DNA from: Urechis unicinctus
Taxonomy: Eukaryota; Annelida; Polychaeta; Xenopneusta; Urechidae
NCBI GenBank assembly: GCA_034190875.2
Contig: CM067348.1
Coordinates: 35,095,826 to 35,159,825 of the forward strand
Direction of reading: 5' to 3'
Length of the DNA stretch: 64,000 nucleotides
A program made the position numbers and the translations under genes. Numbering within the stretch: position 1 is the first letter of the stretch; every line of letters starts with the position of its first letter. Shown in pieces: positions 47,689 to 58,649 of this stretch. The notes below the pieces were generated by a model. The model did not search any database, was not told where the DNA came from, and saw nothing but the letters and a program-made list of their open reading frames with translations.

Positions 47689-47971
47689 AATGTATTGAAT
47701 AAATTGTTAAGCACAGCGAAAGTCCAGAACTACAAAACATAACTCGCCAGAAACATTTGCTTTACATCAAGTATTTTACTTGATCATATAAATAAATTCC
47801 ACAACATTAATTATATTCAATAAGGTATCAATTTGTAGTACAAAATTAATTTTTAACCTCAAAATTTATTTAAACTACAAAATGATTATTTTCTCTCTTT
47901 TATACATGTAAGTTATTGATAATGCTTGATTTTTTTCATTTCATAATTAGTTTGATATGAAATACACTTAC

Positions 47972-48168
47972 CAGTAATTGGTCATGTCTATTAACATGTA
48001 GCACATTTTCTTGCTCAGTCTTATCGTAGCTGACTCATTCAACTGGAGTTTGCACCCCATGCTAATTTCTGTATTGGCGGTCTCGTTCCACAGTTTCACG
48101 GCAACTGATCCGATTTCATCCTTGATAACTAACCTTCGCACTTTGTTTTCTGGTGAAGCCATTTCACC
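47972..48168 (-). CDS. OB-fold-like exon 3 (minus-strand gene)
   Basis: Exon of 197 nt between a good acceptor (TTGACAG|GGTGAAATGG) and donor (TTACTG|GTAAGTG). It encodes GEMASPENKVRRLVIKDEIG, SVAVKLWNETAN and the MGCKLQL turn, matching strands 2-4 of a nucleic-acid-binding OB fold, as in RPA1-like single-strand DNA binding proteins. The rest (SATIRLSKKMCYMLIDMTNY) would close the barrel. It starts in phase 0, which agrees with the end of exon 2. This stretch has no stop or frameshift. Confidence 0.6.
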
Positions 48169-48397
48169 CTGTCAATATTGTCCAACAAAAAATACTCTTC
48201 TGCCATTCTTAAATGAACCTAATCAAAGTATTTTAAATGAATCAGCCCAAGCTTGCAAAATGAGTAGGTAGAAATTGTAGTCAATTTCAAATTATATTAA
48301 ACAAGAAATGAACAACATAAACTGACAATTAAATTCATGTTTCAAGAAAAAAAGGTTAATTTGCTAGGTATTTGTTCTACTACTTATGTTCACTTAC

Positions 48398-48542
48398 AGA
48401 CTGTTCGATCCCTGCATAGGATAATTTTCTCGTTGAAGGAGATGACTTTACGTCCGCCGACGACACAATCTCAGAAGTTGGTTTATTCAGGACGACAACC
48501 ACTTCTTCTTTTATCTTTTCATCCACTGCACTGCACCCACAT
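48398..48542 (-). CDS. OB-fold gene exon 2
   Basis: A 145-nt exon bounded by CATGTTGTAG|A and CAGTCT|GTAAGTG. Its first base completes the Arg codon begun in exon 1 and it ends in phase 0. It encodes CGCSAVDEKIKEEVVVVLNK, then a Ser/Thr-rich linker (SSADVKSSPSTRKLSYAGIE). A linker between two domains is the natural reading. Confidence 0.55.
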
Positions 48543-48659
48543 CTACAACATGCACAAATAATAATCAAACAGCTTAATCATTTACATGGAGAATATTATG
48601 TAGCAGTATCAATGATTTTAAATATATTTTAAAACACATGTACACTTTGCCGTTTTTAC

Positions 48660-48875
48660 CTAAACACTTTGTCTCCTCGGAGAACAATGATCAGACCATC
48701 ATCTTTCTTTCTGTACTGTGACAGCAGTAACTTCTTCCCCATTTAAAAATGCATAAACTGAGCCGGATCGTACACCTTCACCTTGGTAAAGTCGTCGCCG
48801 TGTTTCAACACTGCAACTTTAACCGCTACCTTTTTTTCCTGTCAGCTTGGTCGTAATGATGGCTGCTTCCTCCAT
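48660..48875 (-). CDS. OB-fold gene exon 1 (damaged)
   Basis: Starts at ATG (48873-48875) with MEEAAIITTKLTGKK. After a +1 shift in an A7 run it continues KVAVLKHGDDFTKVKVYDPA, meets a TAA, and then reads MGKKLLLSQYRKKDDGLIIV and LRGDKVFR up to a donor (TTTAG|GTAAAAA). Its two final bases join exon 2 in phase. The pattern of alternating hydrophobics and the LLLSQYRKK block suggests a first small beta-rich domain. The frameshift and stop sit in homopolymer-rich DNA, so either pseudogenisation or base-calling error is possible. Confidence 0.5.
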
Positions 48876-48879
48876 TTTC

Positions 48880-49305
48880 TGCATCATATGACAATTAGAA
48901 ATTGTATTTAAAAAAAAATGATATAAGTGTCACTAATCCGTCGCATAAAAACAACCCCTGTTTTAATGATCATATAATAAAACTATTTAGTCAAGCATCA
49001 GACGAGCAGTTCTGGGGAAAACCTGACCCCTTTTTCAATGTATATTATCTGTGATGGCTTTGTTAGGATATTCTTTGATTAAGATAGACAACAAATAAAA
49101 CAATTCATATTTCACACATAATAATGTGCTCATCAAGACAATACAATTAACTTGAGGCAACATGCATTTTCTCACGTAATGAAGTCATAGTTGACACATC
49201 TTGTGTTTACTGGCATGAATGAGTCTTATTTCAGCTGATTAGTTTCTAAACATTACTATCGTCTAGTTTGATTTTGATACAAGATTGGGGCATCGTTGCC
49301 AGGCT
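48880..49305. other. Spacer between OB-fold gene and YqaJ relic
   Basis: AT-rich, no open frame of note. On the minus strand this would be the region just upstream of the OB-fold gene start, hence a possible promoter or intron. Confidence 0.35.
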
Positions 49306-49309
49306 TTGT

Positions 49310-49878
49310 TACTGCCTTAACGCGACCATTGCTCAGTGGCATCTTTCTCATGCTGTCTGCCCCACAAGACTGGCTCGGACTGAAGAGGGTGTGGACTTGG
49401 ATTCTCAATCCGGGAAAGAAGGGAAGGAGTAGGATTGTCTTGGTTTGTATGCAAAACAGCATACATTCCAGAGGCTGTTATTCTACCAGCTCTCATCTGA
49501 TGCCATAGAAGGGATTCTGACTGTTTTCTCGTTTCCTCCTCTAAATACGCAAGTTGTTCCAGTGTAACAACAATCTCCTGTGAAGAGTTGGGCACGCTTT
49601 GGTCTTCAACGTTGTGAGGTCCACGGACATCCTAATCCACATCTGTGCTTGAAAACAAGCTTAGACAAACTGGCAAACCGCTCTCTCACCTCAAAAGGTT
49701 CAGTAGGAATTCTTCCTGTTTCTCATCTAAGGGCGGCAGCAGGAGGGGCTCTGCAGATGAGTCCTTTTGATACCTTGCTCTTGGCATCTCCTGAGTAGAA
49801 CATAATCCTACTAAGGGGAGCGGACTGGACTCCATTCCATGCCACAGAGTTCCACTGGCAAGCCTCATCTGTGCAACC
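49310..49878 (-). pseudogene. YqaJ-type exonuclease domain relic
   Basis: On the minus strand, frames encode in order: CQWNSVAWNG with APLSRIMFYSGDAKSKV; LPPLDEKQEEFLLNLL; ERFASLSKL; and then a clear YqaJ start: LEEETRKQSESLLWHQMRAG, RITASGMYAV, PTPSLLSRIENP and WGRQHEKDATEQW. The ETR.QS..W...R.GRITAS and WG..HE..A signatures identify the lambda-exonuclease-like YqaJ recombinase family. In animals this family is often fused to a SWIM finger, which is present as a separate fragment at 63.4 kb. At least three frame changes occur and the catalytic D/ExK part after WG..HE is missing. The upstream (N-terminal) end is cut by the LINE 5' end. Confidence 0.75.
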
Positions 49879-50414
49879 CCCCTGTGGGTCCGGGGGTAGA
49901 ATAGACCCACTGTATCCTCCTGCATGTCGTAAGAGGCGACTAATAGGGGGCAACCTGTTGGCCGTGGGTTGCGACTCGTGTCGGTGGAAGATGGGATCCT
50001 GGTGGTTGAGTGGAGCGGTCCTTGCGAGGGCTATATCTGCAACACACCACTTTGGCCCGGATTTCACCTAGACGAGAGGCTGGAATGGCCTGGTCCAGTC
50101 AATCGGCTTGTGGTGACATGCCATGGGATATTTGTTTTCATTACTTATTGCTTTTTCATTCCACCTCTTGTCATTCATTCTTATCCACATGGTTTTTTCC
50201 CTTTTCTTTTTTCATTTATCCCTGGCGGCTGCTTAACAGGTCAATTGAGTTGATGTGTGAACAGCTCTTTGAGCTGTTTGCTATTGATTTGAGTATTGCA
50301 CTGGTGTATCCCTGGCGTCATGTGTGCTGGTTGAGCCGCACACCGCTGACGCCCCCCCATGTTGGGCTCCATGGTGGGTGGGGAGCACCAGTGAAGAAAT
50401 TTTATCATAATATC

Positions 50415-51665
50415 ATGGCTCATAAACAAACTCAAGAAAGATTATCTTCTAAACGGGACTAGACCCAATGAAACGGACACGGACTCTGACTCGGACAAAG
50501 ATCTTTGCTCCTCATGGCCAAGATTCTTGGTTTTAACTTCTACTAATCCAGAGAGACCCTTGACATCTCTAAGTCCTTTTGCAATTAGTAAAGGGATTGA
50601 GGGGTTGGCTGGTGTCGCCAAAAACATTAGGAAAATACAGTCTGGCAGCTTGCTTGTTGAAGTTGATCGACCCAGCCTCGCGAGTTGCCTACTGAAATCA
50701 GTACTTCTCGCGGGCATTCCGATACAAGTCACCCCTCACCGAACCCTCAACACCAAAAGAGGAGTAATTCGATGTTTTGATTTGAAAGAATGCGAGGTCT
50801 CTGAAATTATTAACGAGTTAAAACCACAAAGGGTAATCGATGCAAAAAAAATCACAGTGAACCGCAATGGGACTCGACAAGCCACGGGGACGGTTATCCT
50901 GACCTTTGACAGCTCTGAATTGCCTAAAGCTGTCAAGGTCGGATACTTGAATGTCTCCGTGGACCCCTACATCCCAAATCCCTTGCGCTGCTTCAAGTGC
51001 CAACGTTACGGACATGGTAATTCAACCTGCAAAAGAACTGCAGCATGTGCGAAGTGTGGACAGGAGGACCATAAGGAAGATGACTGCCGGCAGACCACCA
51101 AATGTATTAATTGCTCAGGGGACCACCCAGCATTCTCTAGGTTGTGTCCTACATGGATCAAGGAAAAACAAATCCAAACGATCCGACACACCAGAGACAT
51201 CTCGTTCCCTGAGGCACGAAAGATAGTGGAGGCACATCAGGGCACCAAACCCTCTTATGCTAGCGCTGTCAAAAAGGCCACAGTGTCAGTCGACACCCAG
51301 ACCGACTACACGTGGCCAAATGGCAGCGCCCAGCCAAAAATGGTGACCATTGATGTGCCAAAACCTGCTACTACTACCAAGAAGGCAAAAGATATGTCAA
51401 CGCAGTGCAGTCCTCCTGTCCATCCTACTGTTTACAAAAAACCCGCTGAGACTAGTAAAAAAAATGAAACAGTAATAACTAAAGTAAAAACTCATAATCA
51501 TAGACCTCCTAAGGGATCTAAGGATCCCATAAAATTGCATAATAAATACGGCAGCCTAGAGGAGATGGACATTGACAGTGTCCGTCTTCCCTCTAAACCC
51601 ACATCTGCCCCTAACAGCCCAAGGCGGAAGCCTCGGGCTTCAACCAATCCCCCCAATGTCACCTA
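50415..51665 (+). pseudogene. LINE ORF1 (Gag-like, three zinc knuckles)
   Basis: Starts at ATG 50415 (MAHKQTQERLSSKRD), hits a TAG at 50460, and continues in the next frame as an open run to TAG 51663-51665. An RRM-like part (ISKGIEGLAGVAKNIRKIQS, then LVEVDRPS) precedes three Cys/His knuckles: CFKCQRYGHGNSTC, CAKCGQEDHKEDDC and CINCSGDHPAFSRLC. A Lys/Pro/Ser-rich tail follows. ORF1 proteins of this group bind LINE RNA and act as chaperones in the ribonucleoprotein. One frameshift near the start is the only damage. The end overlaps the ORF2 start region. Confidence 0.85.
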
Positions 51666-54600
51666 GCATCATCCAATGGAACTGTCGAGGATTTCGGTCC
51701 AACTATGACGAACTCAAATTTCTTTTGTATGACCATCAACCTATTGCTGTTAGCCTTCAGGAAACTTTCTTGAAGGAGACTGATCAAATGGTCAATGAGA
51801 GGGTATACCATGTATAATAAAAAACACTTTATCACAAAGAGACGCAAGAGCTGTGGGAGGGGCATCTGTGCTTGTTAAAGACGGTGTCCCCCATGAACCC
51901 ATTCCTCTTGACACGCCTCTTCAGGCTATAGCCATTAGAATTACCCTCCACAAAACCATCACTTTGTGCTCTCTGTACCTACCACCAAGCTACAAGATTT
52001 TACAGAGAGACATTGATCATTTGATCAGTCAACTTCCGTCCCCACTTTTGCTGCTTGGCGATTTCAATGCCCACAGCGATTTATGGGGATGTGAGGACAC
52101 CAACGACAGTGGTCAAAAAATAGAGAATTTCATCATACAAAATGATCTTGCTATATTAAATAATAAATCTAAAACTTATCTCCATCCTGGAACCGGATCT
52201 TTCTCTGCCATAGACCTTAGCCTCTGCTCTCCATCTCTTTTGATGGAATTTGATTGGGAAGTTGGTCAGGACCAGTGTGGAAGTGACCACTTTCCAATAT
52301 TTTTAAATATCAATAGGCCTATGCCCGCTGAGCGGGTATCCAAATGGAACCTACATAAGGCCAACTGGCCGAATTTTACTTCTATGTGCAGAGACATTAT
52401 CAACAAAGATACATTAGAAAATATTGATGAAGATCCGGTATCCTTTTTTACACAATCAATAATTAATATAGCCACACAAAATGTACCGAAATCCTCGACA
52501 GATTCTAAACGGATATATAAACCATGGTTTTCTGATGCATGCCGTGACGCTGTCAAAGAGCGCAAACGGGCACTGTACAGGTTCAAAATGCGGCCCACCG
52601 AGGCCAACAAAAACCTGTACAAAGTAGCCCGAGCCAAAGCTCGACGCGTCATCAAATACAGCAAGCGTGAGTCTTGGCACAATTTTGTTTCCAAATTAAA
52701 TAGCAAGACTTCCACGAAAAAGGCATGGGACATGGTTCGTAGGATTAGGGGAAAGGAAAATAACAACACTCTCTCACATCTGGTTAAACCAGATGGTTCC
52801 AAAGCCTCCAATTTGAAGGACATTGTCAATACTCTAGGCGATGCCTTCCAAAAGAATTCCTCTGCCAATAATTATAGTACCAAATTTCAAAAATTTAAAC
52901 ATCATCGGGAACGAAACATTCCTAATTTTAATTCAAATAACCATGAAAATTACAACTCTTTTTTTACACTAAAGGAGTTGGAGGATTCGATACATAAATC
53001 GAATGACACAGCTAGTGGACCCGATGATGTACACTATCAATTTTTAAAAACACCTTCCAGAGGAATCACTTGAAGTACTTTTAGACATTTTTAATGGAAT
53101 CTGGGAATCTGGAACATTCCCAGATGGTTGGAGAGAGGCTATAGTTATCCCGATACCCAAGCCAGGGAAGGATAACACCATTCCTACGAACTATCGTCCC
53201 ATTGCCTTAACGAGCTGCATCTGTAAAACGATGGAGAAAATGATAAACAGCCGCCTGGTATGGTTTCTTTCACACACGTAGCACGACGGATCACCTGGTC
53301 CGTCTTGAAAGTTTTATACGTGACGGTTTTGTGAGGGGGGAACATGTGGTGTCGGTCTTCTTCGATATGGAGAAGGCTTATGACACCACATGGAAACATG
53401 GAATCCTGTCGGATTTGAGCAATATGGGCCTTAAAGGCCGCATGCCTGTTTTTATCAAAAAATTTCTTGAGAACCGAATTTTTAAAGTCCGTGCTGGCAC
53501 CACCCTTTCTGATACTTGTGATCAGGAGATGGGGGTCCCACAGGGAAGTATTTTATCCGTTACACTTTTTAATATAAAAATTAATAGTATAGTTAATGTC
53601 ATCAAGCCAGGTGTGGATTGTTCACTCTACGTGGATGATTTTTTGATTTATTTTAAATCAAAAAATATGAGCACAATTGAGAGGCAGCTTCAACTTAGCC
53701 TCAATAACATCCAAAACTGGGCGGATGAAAACGGATTTAAATTCTCTAAATCAAAAACTGTCTGTATGCATTTTTGCAACAAAAGAAATATCCATCCAGA
53801 CCCAGTTCTCACCCTTGATGGCAATGTTATTCCTGTGGTGGAAGAAACCAAGTTTCTTGGAATAATTTTTGACAGGAAGCTCAATTTTAAAGCTCACATT
53901 TCTTACCTGCGTAAGAAATGTTTTAAAAGCAATCAATCTTTTAAAGATGCTGTCCAATACTGATTGGGGAGCGGACCGGAAAGTCCTTTTACGGCTTTAC
54001 CGGTCACTAGTGCGTTCCAAGTTGGACTATGGCTCTTTTATATATGGTGCTGCCCGTCGCTCATATCTAAGAAAATTGGAAACTGTCCAAAACCAAGCTC
54101 TGAGGCTTTGCCTCGGGGCTTTCAGAACCTCTCCCATTCCCAGTCTACATGTGGAAGCCAACGAGGCACCACTTGGGGTTCGAAGGGAGCAGCTTGCCAT
54201 TCAGTATGCCTTACGCATAAGGTCCAACCCCAAAAATCCTGCATTTGATGCTGTTTTTTAATCCTGGAAATATCCATTTTTATGAGAGTAGGCCGAATGC
54301 TATCCCTTCGTTCGGTCTGCGTATCAGAGAATCGCTGGATGGGTCATGCTCTAACTTGAATGCCGTGGCGGTTGAGACTGTGCCAGGGTCTCCCCCATGG
54401 CAATTGAAAACCCCAACAGTGGATAAATCGCTGACAACCAACACGAAGGGATCTCACGAGCCTGATTTTTTCCTTCACCAATTTAGAGAGATAAAGGATA
54501 AATATTCGGACCGTTCTGCCCTTTACACAGACGGTTCGAAAGAAGACAATAAAATTGGAGCTGCAGCCATTATGGGGAAATGTGTTTTTAACATGAGCCT

Positions 54601-55315
54601 ACCACCTCCACTGTCAATTTTCCACGCTGAGCTTAAAGCTCTTTCCATTGCACTTGGACTTATTGCCCAATCCATTAAAAAGCGTTTCGTTGTATTTTCC
54701 GACTCACTGTCTGCCCTGGAGGCAATCACAGGGAGTAATTTACGTAATGGTTTTATTTTAAATGTTGTGCTTTTATATTCTCAATTGACAGATCGTGGCA
54801 AGGATATTTTGTTTGTATGGGTACCAAGCCATGTTGGTATCCCTGGTAATGAAAGGGCAGACAGAGCTGCCAAGGAAGCCCTCAACATGAATGTGACTGA
54901 GGTTAAAGTCCCCTTTACAGACTTTAAACCTCAAGTCGTCCAATTTTTTAAACAGAAATGGCAGGACCAGTGGGATGAATCCATCCCAAACAAACTTCAC
55001 GAAATTCAGCCCTTACTTGGGGAGTGGCCACAGAGCTGCAGAGAGAGCAGAAGAGAGGAGGTTATTCTTGCTCGCGCTCGTATAGGACACACCTATACAA
55101 CTCATGCCTTTCTATTAAGGGATGAGCCCATCCCTGAATGCATTCCTTGTCAATGTACCTACACCGTCAAGCACATTCTCATCGAATGTGCTGATTTGAT
55201 TTTGATCCGAAATCGCTTCTTCCGGGTTCAAACCCTTTCAGAATTGTTTGAAAGGGTGAATCCATCCAAGATACTTGGATTCATAAGAGAAATTGGACTT
55301 TTCTATAGATTTTAG
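51638..55315 (+). pseudogene. LINE ORF2 (endonuclease, RT, RNase H)
   Basis: The order of domains is intact but the frame is broken about six times (near 51815, 53045, 53275, 53920, 54255 and the ORF start). Endonuclease: IIQWNCRGFRSN, LQETF, LLLGDFNAHSDLWG and GSDHFPIF, the metal-binding residues of AP-type LINE nucleases. RT: TASGPDDV, IPIPKPGKD, NYRPIALTS, motif A FFDMEKAYDTTW, GVPQGSILS and motif C YVDDFLIY. RNase H: LYTDGSKEDNKIGAA, FHAELKALSIAL, FSDSLSALEAITG and WVPSHVGIPGNERADRAA. Tail: CIPCQCTYTVKHILIEC, a Cys/His motif. Near 53270 a short deletion removes the segment before TTDHLV. It nicks target DNA and copies the LINE RNA in place in the family; this copy is inactive as read. Confidence 0.9.
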
Positions 55316-55497
55316 ACCATACAATTCTCAAATTATTATATATAATTCAATTAATATAATTCAATTGATACTAATGGGTTTAATTTTTAATTTTTAATTT
55401 AATTTTTAACCCTTGACTCCTTATCCTTTCGTACTCGTATTTACCCCTCCTTAAGTAGGCACCATATAACACACTAGTGTTGGTGTGCCGTTAATAT

Positions 55498-55680
55498 GCC
55501 AATATATCTATATACATTTATCAGAACTCTCACACACAAGGACAGACTGGCGTACTTACACGCCACATAACTTTTCACCTTCTTCACAGCTCCCCTTCAT
55601 TCCAATCCATTACCCGTCACTGTTCAACCTTCTACCACACATGACTAGGTTATATAATAAACAAGAAGTGAAAGACAATA
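55498..55680. other. Non-coding gap
   Basis: Nothing recognised. Confidence 0.4.
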
Positions 55681-55683
55681 CGG

Positions 55684-55945
55684 CTGTGTGTCTGGGGTTA
55701 GTGTACGACCCCTGTCTCCTCCTGCATGGAGTAAAATGAAACTAATATGGGGCAACCAGTTCGTTGTGGGTTGCAACTCGAGTCGTGTTTTCATCATCAT
55801 CCATGTGTTTCCGTTGTTTCCATATTTCCTAGACGGCTGCTTAATCAAGTCAAACTTATCTTATAACCTTTCTACTACAAATACTAGGCATCATATAAAA
55901 CATTACTGTTGGTGTGCTGTTAAAGCCTATACTTACCTTAACTTC
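55684..55945 (+). mobile_element. SINE-like element, internally deleted
   Basis: Diverged 5' part (CCTCCTGCATGGAGTAAAAT, GGGGCAACCAGTTCGTTGTG) joined to GACGGCTGCTTAATCAAGTC and the TGTTGGTGTGCTGTTAAAGC tail. Confidence 0.8.
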
Positions 55946-56109
55946 CTTTAAGTAGGTTTCCAATTATGTCCTTTACGGCTGCTTCTGTTGTATTGTCATA
56001 CACTGAGCCGACACGTCACACTCCTTAAATATGTACTTAAGATCGATGCGTTCAGCGGCGGTTGTTGCAAGTCCTTGTAGGCGCTTGTTTTGGAGTTAAC
56101 CTGCTCACT

Positions 56110-56440
56110 CACTCACTGGGGATTTGAGCACATCAACGACAACGGTAAAATAAAAAGTCATCATTTAAAATGATTTTGGCATATAAAATAAAGGGACCGG
56201 ATCTTTCTCAGCCAGAGATCTCGGACTGGGTTCACCATCCCTTTTAATGGAATTTGAATTGTTTTAAACATTTACAGGCCTAAGCCTGCTGAGGGGTTGG
56301 CTAAAAGGCAATCCCACAAGGCCAACTGACCCAATTATACTCCCAAGCGCAAAAATACTCTACTCAATTATTATACGTTAACCTCTTTTACAGAATCAAA
56401 AATTAATATAGCCTTCTACAAGTTACTTGAAAAACATATC
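56110..56440 (+). mobile_element. LINE endonuclease-region relic
   Basis: Matches 52080-52400 of the LINE: GGGGAT-TGAG-ACA-CAACGACA, GGACCGGATCTTTCTC, CTTTTAATGGAATTTGA, AGGCCTA-GCC-GCTGAG and AAGGCCAACTGACC. Reading frame lost. Confidence 0.8.
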
Positions 56441-56875
56441 AAGTATGAGATGACGCATTAAGTATGAAGTTTATCTAAACATCTTAGCATATAGCTTCTC
56501 TAAAAAGACAAAAAGCGACTACGTCACAGGCAATCAAATAGTTAATACAGGTCAATGGTAAACTGTCAAGTTTTCAATAACTAATATAAGAGTTATAAAA
56601 TGAAAAAGACGTGTCGTCTGTCATCTGCTTGTGTGACTTACCGCCACTTTGATATACATGCACTTATACAGACTGACAAGACGCGCAGCTACCGGAGAAG
56701 AGTCCGCACCTTGCCAGAGAGAGGTGACTTGATGTGCTGTTTACGAGTAACTTATCCACTTGTATTTCAAACCTCTGGCTGATATATCGAGCTTCTTCCT
56801 CACTCAGCGCCTCTTAATGGCCAAGGTTCACATGCCTCAGGTTGTTATCAGGTGACAGGAGTTCAACCACGTCGC
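56441..56875. other. Non-coding stretch
   Basis: A 60-codon frame (56600-56782) contains VTYRHFDIHALIQ, faintly like the DIRS RT start at 18.5 kb, but too short to call. Confidence 0.3.
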
Positions 56876-56879
56876 GTTG

Positions 56880-57215
56880 GTATCCCCAAGCATGTCTTCA
56901 GAGGCAAGTTATAGGGGGCAACCTGTTGGCCATGAGTTGCTACTCGTGTCAATGGACACGGGATTTATGTGGCTTAGTGGAGAGGCCCTTTTTGGGGCCA
57001 TGTCTGCAACACAGAGCTATCTGTCCTGGATTTCCCCAAGACGAGGGATAGAAATTACCTGGTCCAATCAATCGGCTTGTGGTGAAATAATATGTGCATT
57101 TTTATATTTGACATCATCATCCACTTGTATCTCCCTTTTTATTCCATTTGCCTTAGAAGGCGACTGCTTAATCAGGTAAATCGTATCTATTCATCTTTGT
57201 AGGCACCACTGACAC
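56880..57215 (+). mobile_element. SINE-like element, diverged
   Basis: Body and 3' part present (TATAGGGGGCAACCTGTTGG, CCATGTCTGCAACACAG, GGCGACTGCTTAATCAGGTA, GACACATCAGTGT); the 5' start is lost. Confidence 0.82.
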
Positions 57216-57330
57216 ATCAGTGTCGGTGGACAATGGGAATCATGAGGTCCGTTTGTGGGCCATATGTGCAACACACCACTTTGACACTTATTTCATCCAG
57301 ACGAGAGACTGGAATGACCTGGTCCATAGC
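57216..57330 (+). mobile_element. SINE-like element fragment
   Basis: Internal piece (GTCGGTGGACAATGGGA, CATATGTGCAACACACCACT, GACGAGAGACTGGAATGACC) placed directly after the previous copy's tail. Confidence 0.8.
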
Positions 57331-58195
57331 TTTGGAGTTCTGTTGTTTTGGCGGAAATTCTCATTGTCTTAAGTAAGGAATGTAGAGACCACTCATGCAT
57401 TGACTCAAGCACATGATTCGCCATGACTCGTGACTTTCAAATCAGTTAAGCGTTTGCATTGATGAAAGCCAATCATTTTCCCTGATGCAGAGGGATTGAC
57501 GGATACATATTCTATCCCCCTAGGAGGAAAATTCAACCCTGTTTGAGTCGCTGGAATTAGTAGATGGTTATTTTCTTGTAGCCGCAATTTTGTTGTACAT
57601 AAACAGATATACAAACAAAAGCATGCAGCAAGTGTGTATTTGCTAAGTAACAGCAGTTGACTCGGTCCTGATTTTGCGGACCGACCAGGTCTTTCTGATA
57701 ACTGACTGACTCTGTGGTCTCTTTCTGCTGACCTATCTCGTTATAAAACTGTCACTAGGGTTATAGTGACAGATGTCACACTCTGATATATAATCGTTGA
57801 TTGGGGGGGGGGGGGATTCCTGGCCAATAGATGCGTTATCTGGCACTTGTTGTTGTGCTGCAAAACCTTATGCTTACCTCCCTTGTCACTTGCACCCGGT
57901 ACAGCGTGTACGACAGCACATGCACCCCTTGCTCCATTCGAAACGACAAAACAACTGTATTGGATGCGAAACCAAGATAAAAGCTGATTGTAAGGAAGAT
58001 AAGACCAATCATCGCTATCTGATCCTTCATTTATATATGTATGATTTTCGATTGCGGTCCGCTTGCTTGTTACTCACGTGGACATCATTGCAGCCCACAC
58101 ACACATCACCAGTGAATGCGGATAACCCGCCAAATATCACTTATCCTGATTAGTGTTCATTAAGCTTTATGTGATGTTAATTTGTGGATATTACT
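57331..58195. other. Non-coding stretch with poly-G run
   Basis: A G11 run at about 57804-57814. Open frames at 57405-57614 (minus) and 57797-58153 (plus) have no recognisable domain. Confidence 0.4.
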
Positions 58196-58644
58196 CTATT
58201 CCCAAATGAACCCCTGTGGGTCCGGGGGAAGAATAGGCCCACTGTATCCTCCTGCATGTCGTAAGAGCCGACTAATAGGGGGCAACCTGTTGGCCTTGGG
58301 TTTGCGACTCGTGTCGGTTGACAATGGGTTCCTGGTGGTTGAGCGGAGTGGTCCTTTTGAGGGTCATATCTGCAACACACCACTATGGCCCGGATTTCAC
58401 CTAGACGAGAGGCTGGAATGGCCTGGTCCAGTCAACCGGCTGGTGGTGACTTGCCCTAGGATACTATTTGCATTTTTATCTTTTTCAACATCATCGACTT
58501 GTATGTCCCTCTTTTTTCCATTTATCCTAGAAGGCGGCTGCTTAATCAGGTCAAACTTATCTATTAACCTTTCTAGGCGCCATATAACACATACGTGTTG
58601 GTGTGCCGTTAAACTATTCTCACTCACTCACTATTCCCAAATGA
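58196..58644 (+). mobile_element. SINE-like element with 14-bp target duplication
   Basis: Copy at about 58210-58630 flanked by a perfect CTATTCCCAAATGA (58196-58209 and 58631-58644). The 3' end is CTATTCTCACTCACTCA instead of CCCTATACTTACC, shared with the 39.1-kb copy, defining a second subfamily. Confidence 0.92.
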
Positions 58645-58649
58645 GGTTC

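Larger units (their letters stand above)
49876..55497 (+). mobile_element. Near full-length LINE (I/Nimb-like group)
   Basis: About 5.6 kb: a 5' UTR (49876-50414), ORF1 with zinc knuckles, ORF2 with endonuclease-RT-RNase H-Cys/His tail, and a 3' UTR ending GCACCATATAACACACTAGT plus GTTGGTGTGCCGTTAA. The first ~370 bp are almost identical to the body of the SINE-like family, and the last ~60 bp to its tail. RNase H downstream of RT with an AP-like endonuclease places it in the I group; the Nimb assignment is inference. The final ACCCTATACTTACC tail and a target duplication are not seen, so the 3' junction may be deleted. Confidence 0.9.

Noticed and set aside
49871..50462. Frames of 66-150 codons in the LINE 5' end and similar ones in every SINE copy (for example 57-63 kb)
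   Set aside because: They recur wherever the element does and lack constraint or start context.
57797..58153. 118-codon plus frame and overlapping minus frame with a hydrophobic start
   Set aside because: Overlapping open frames on both strands with no recognisable domain; starts in a poly-G run.
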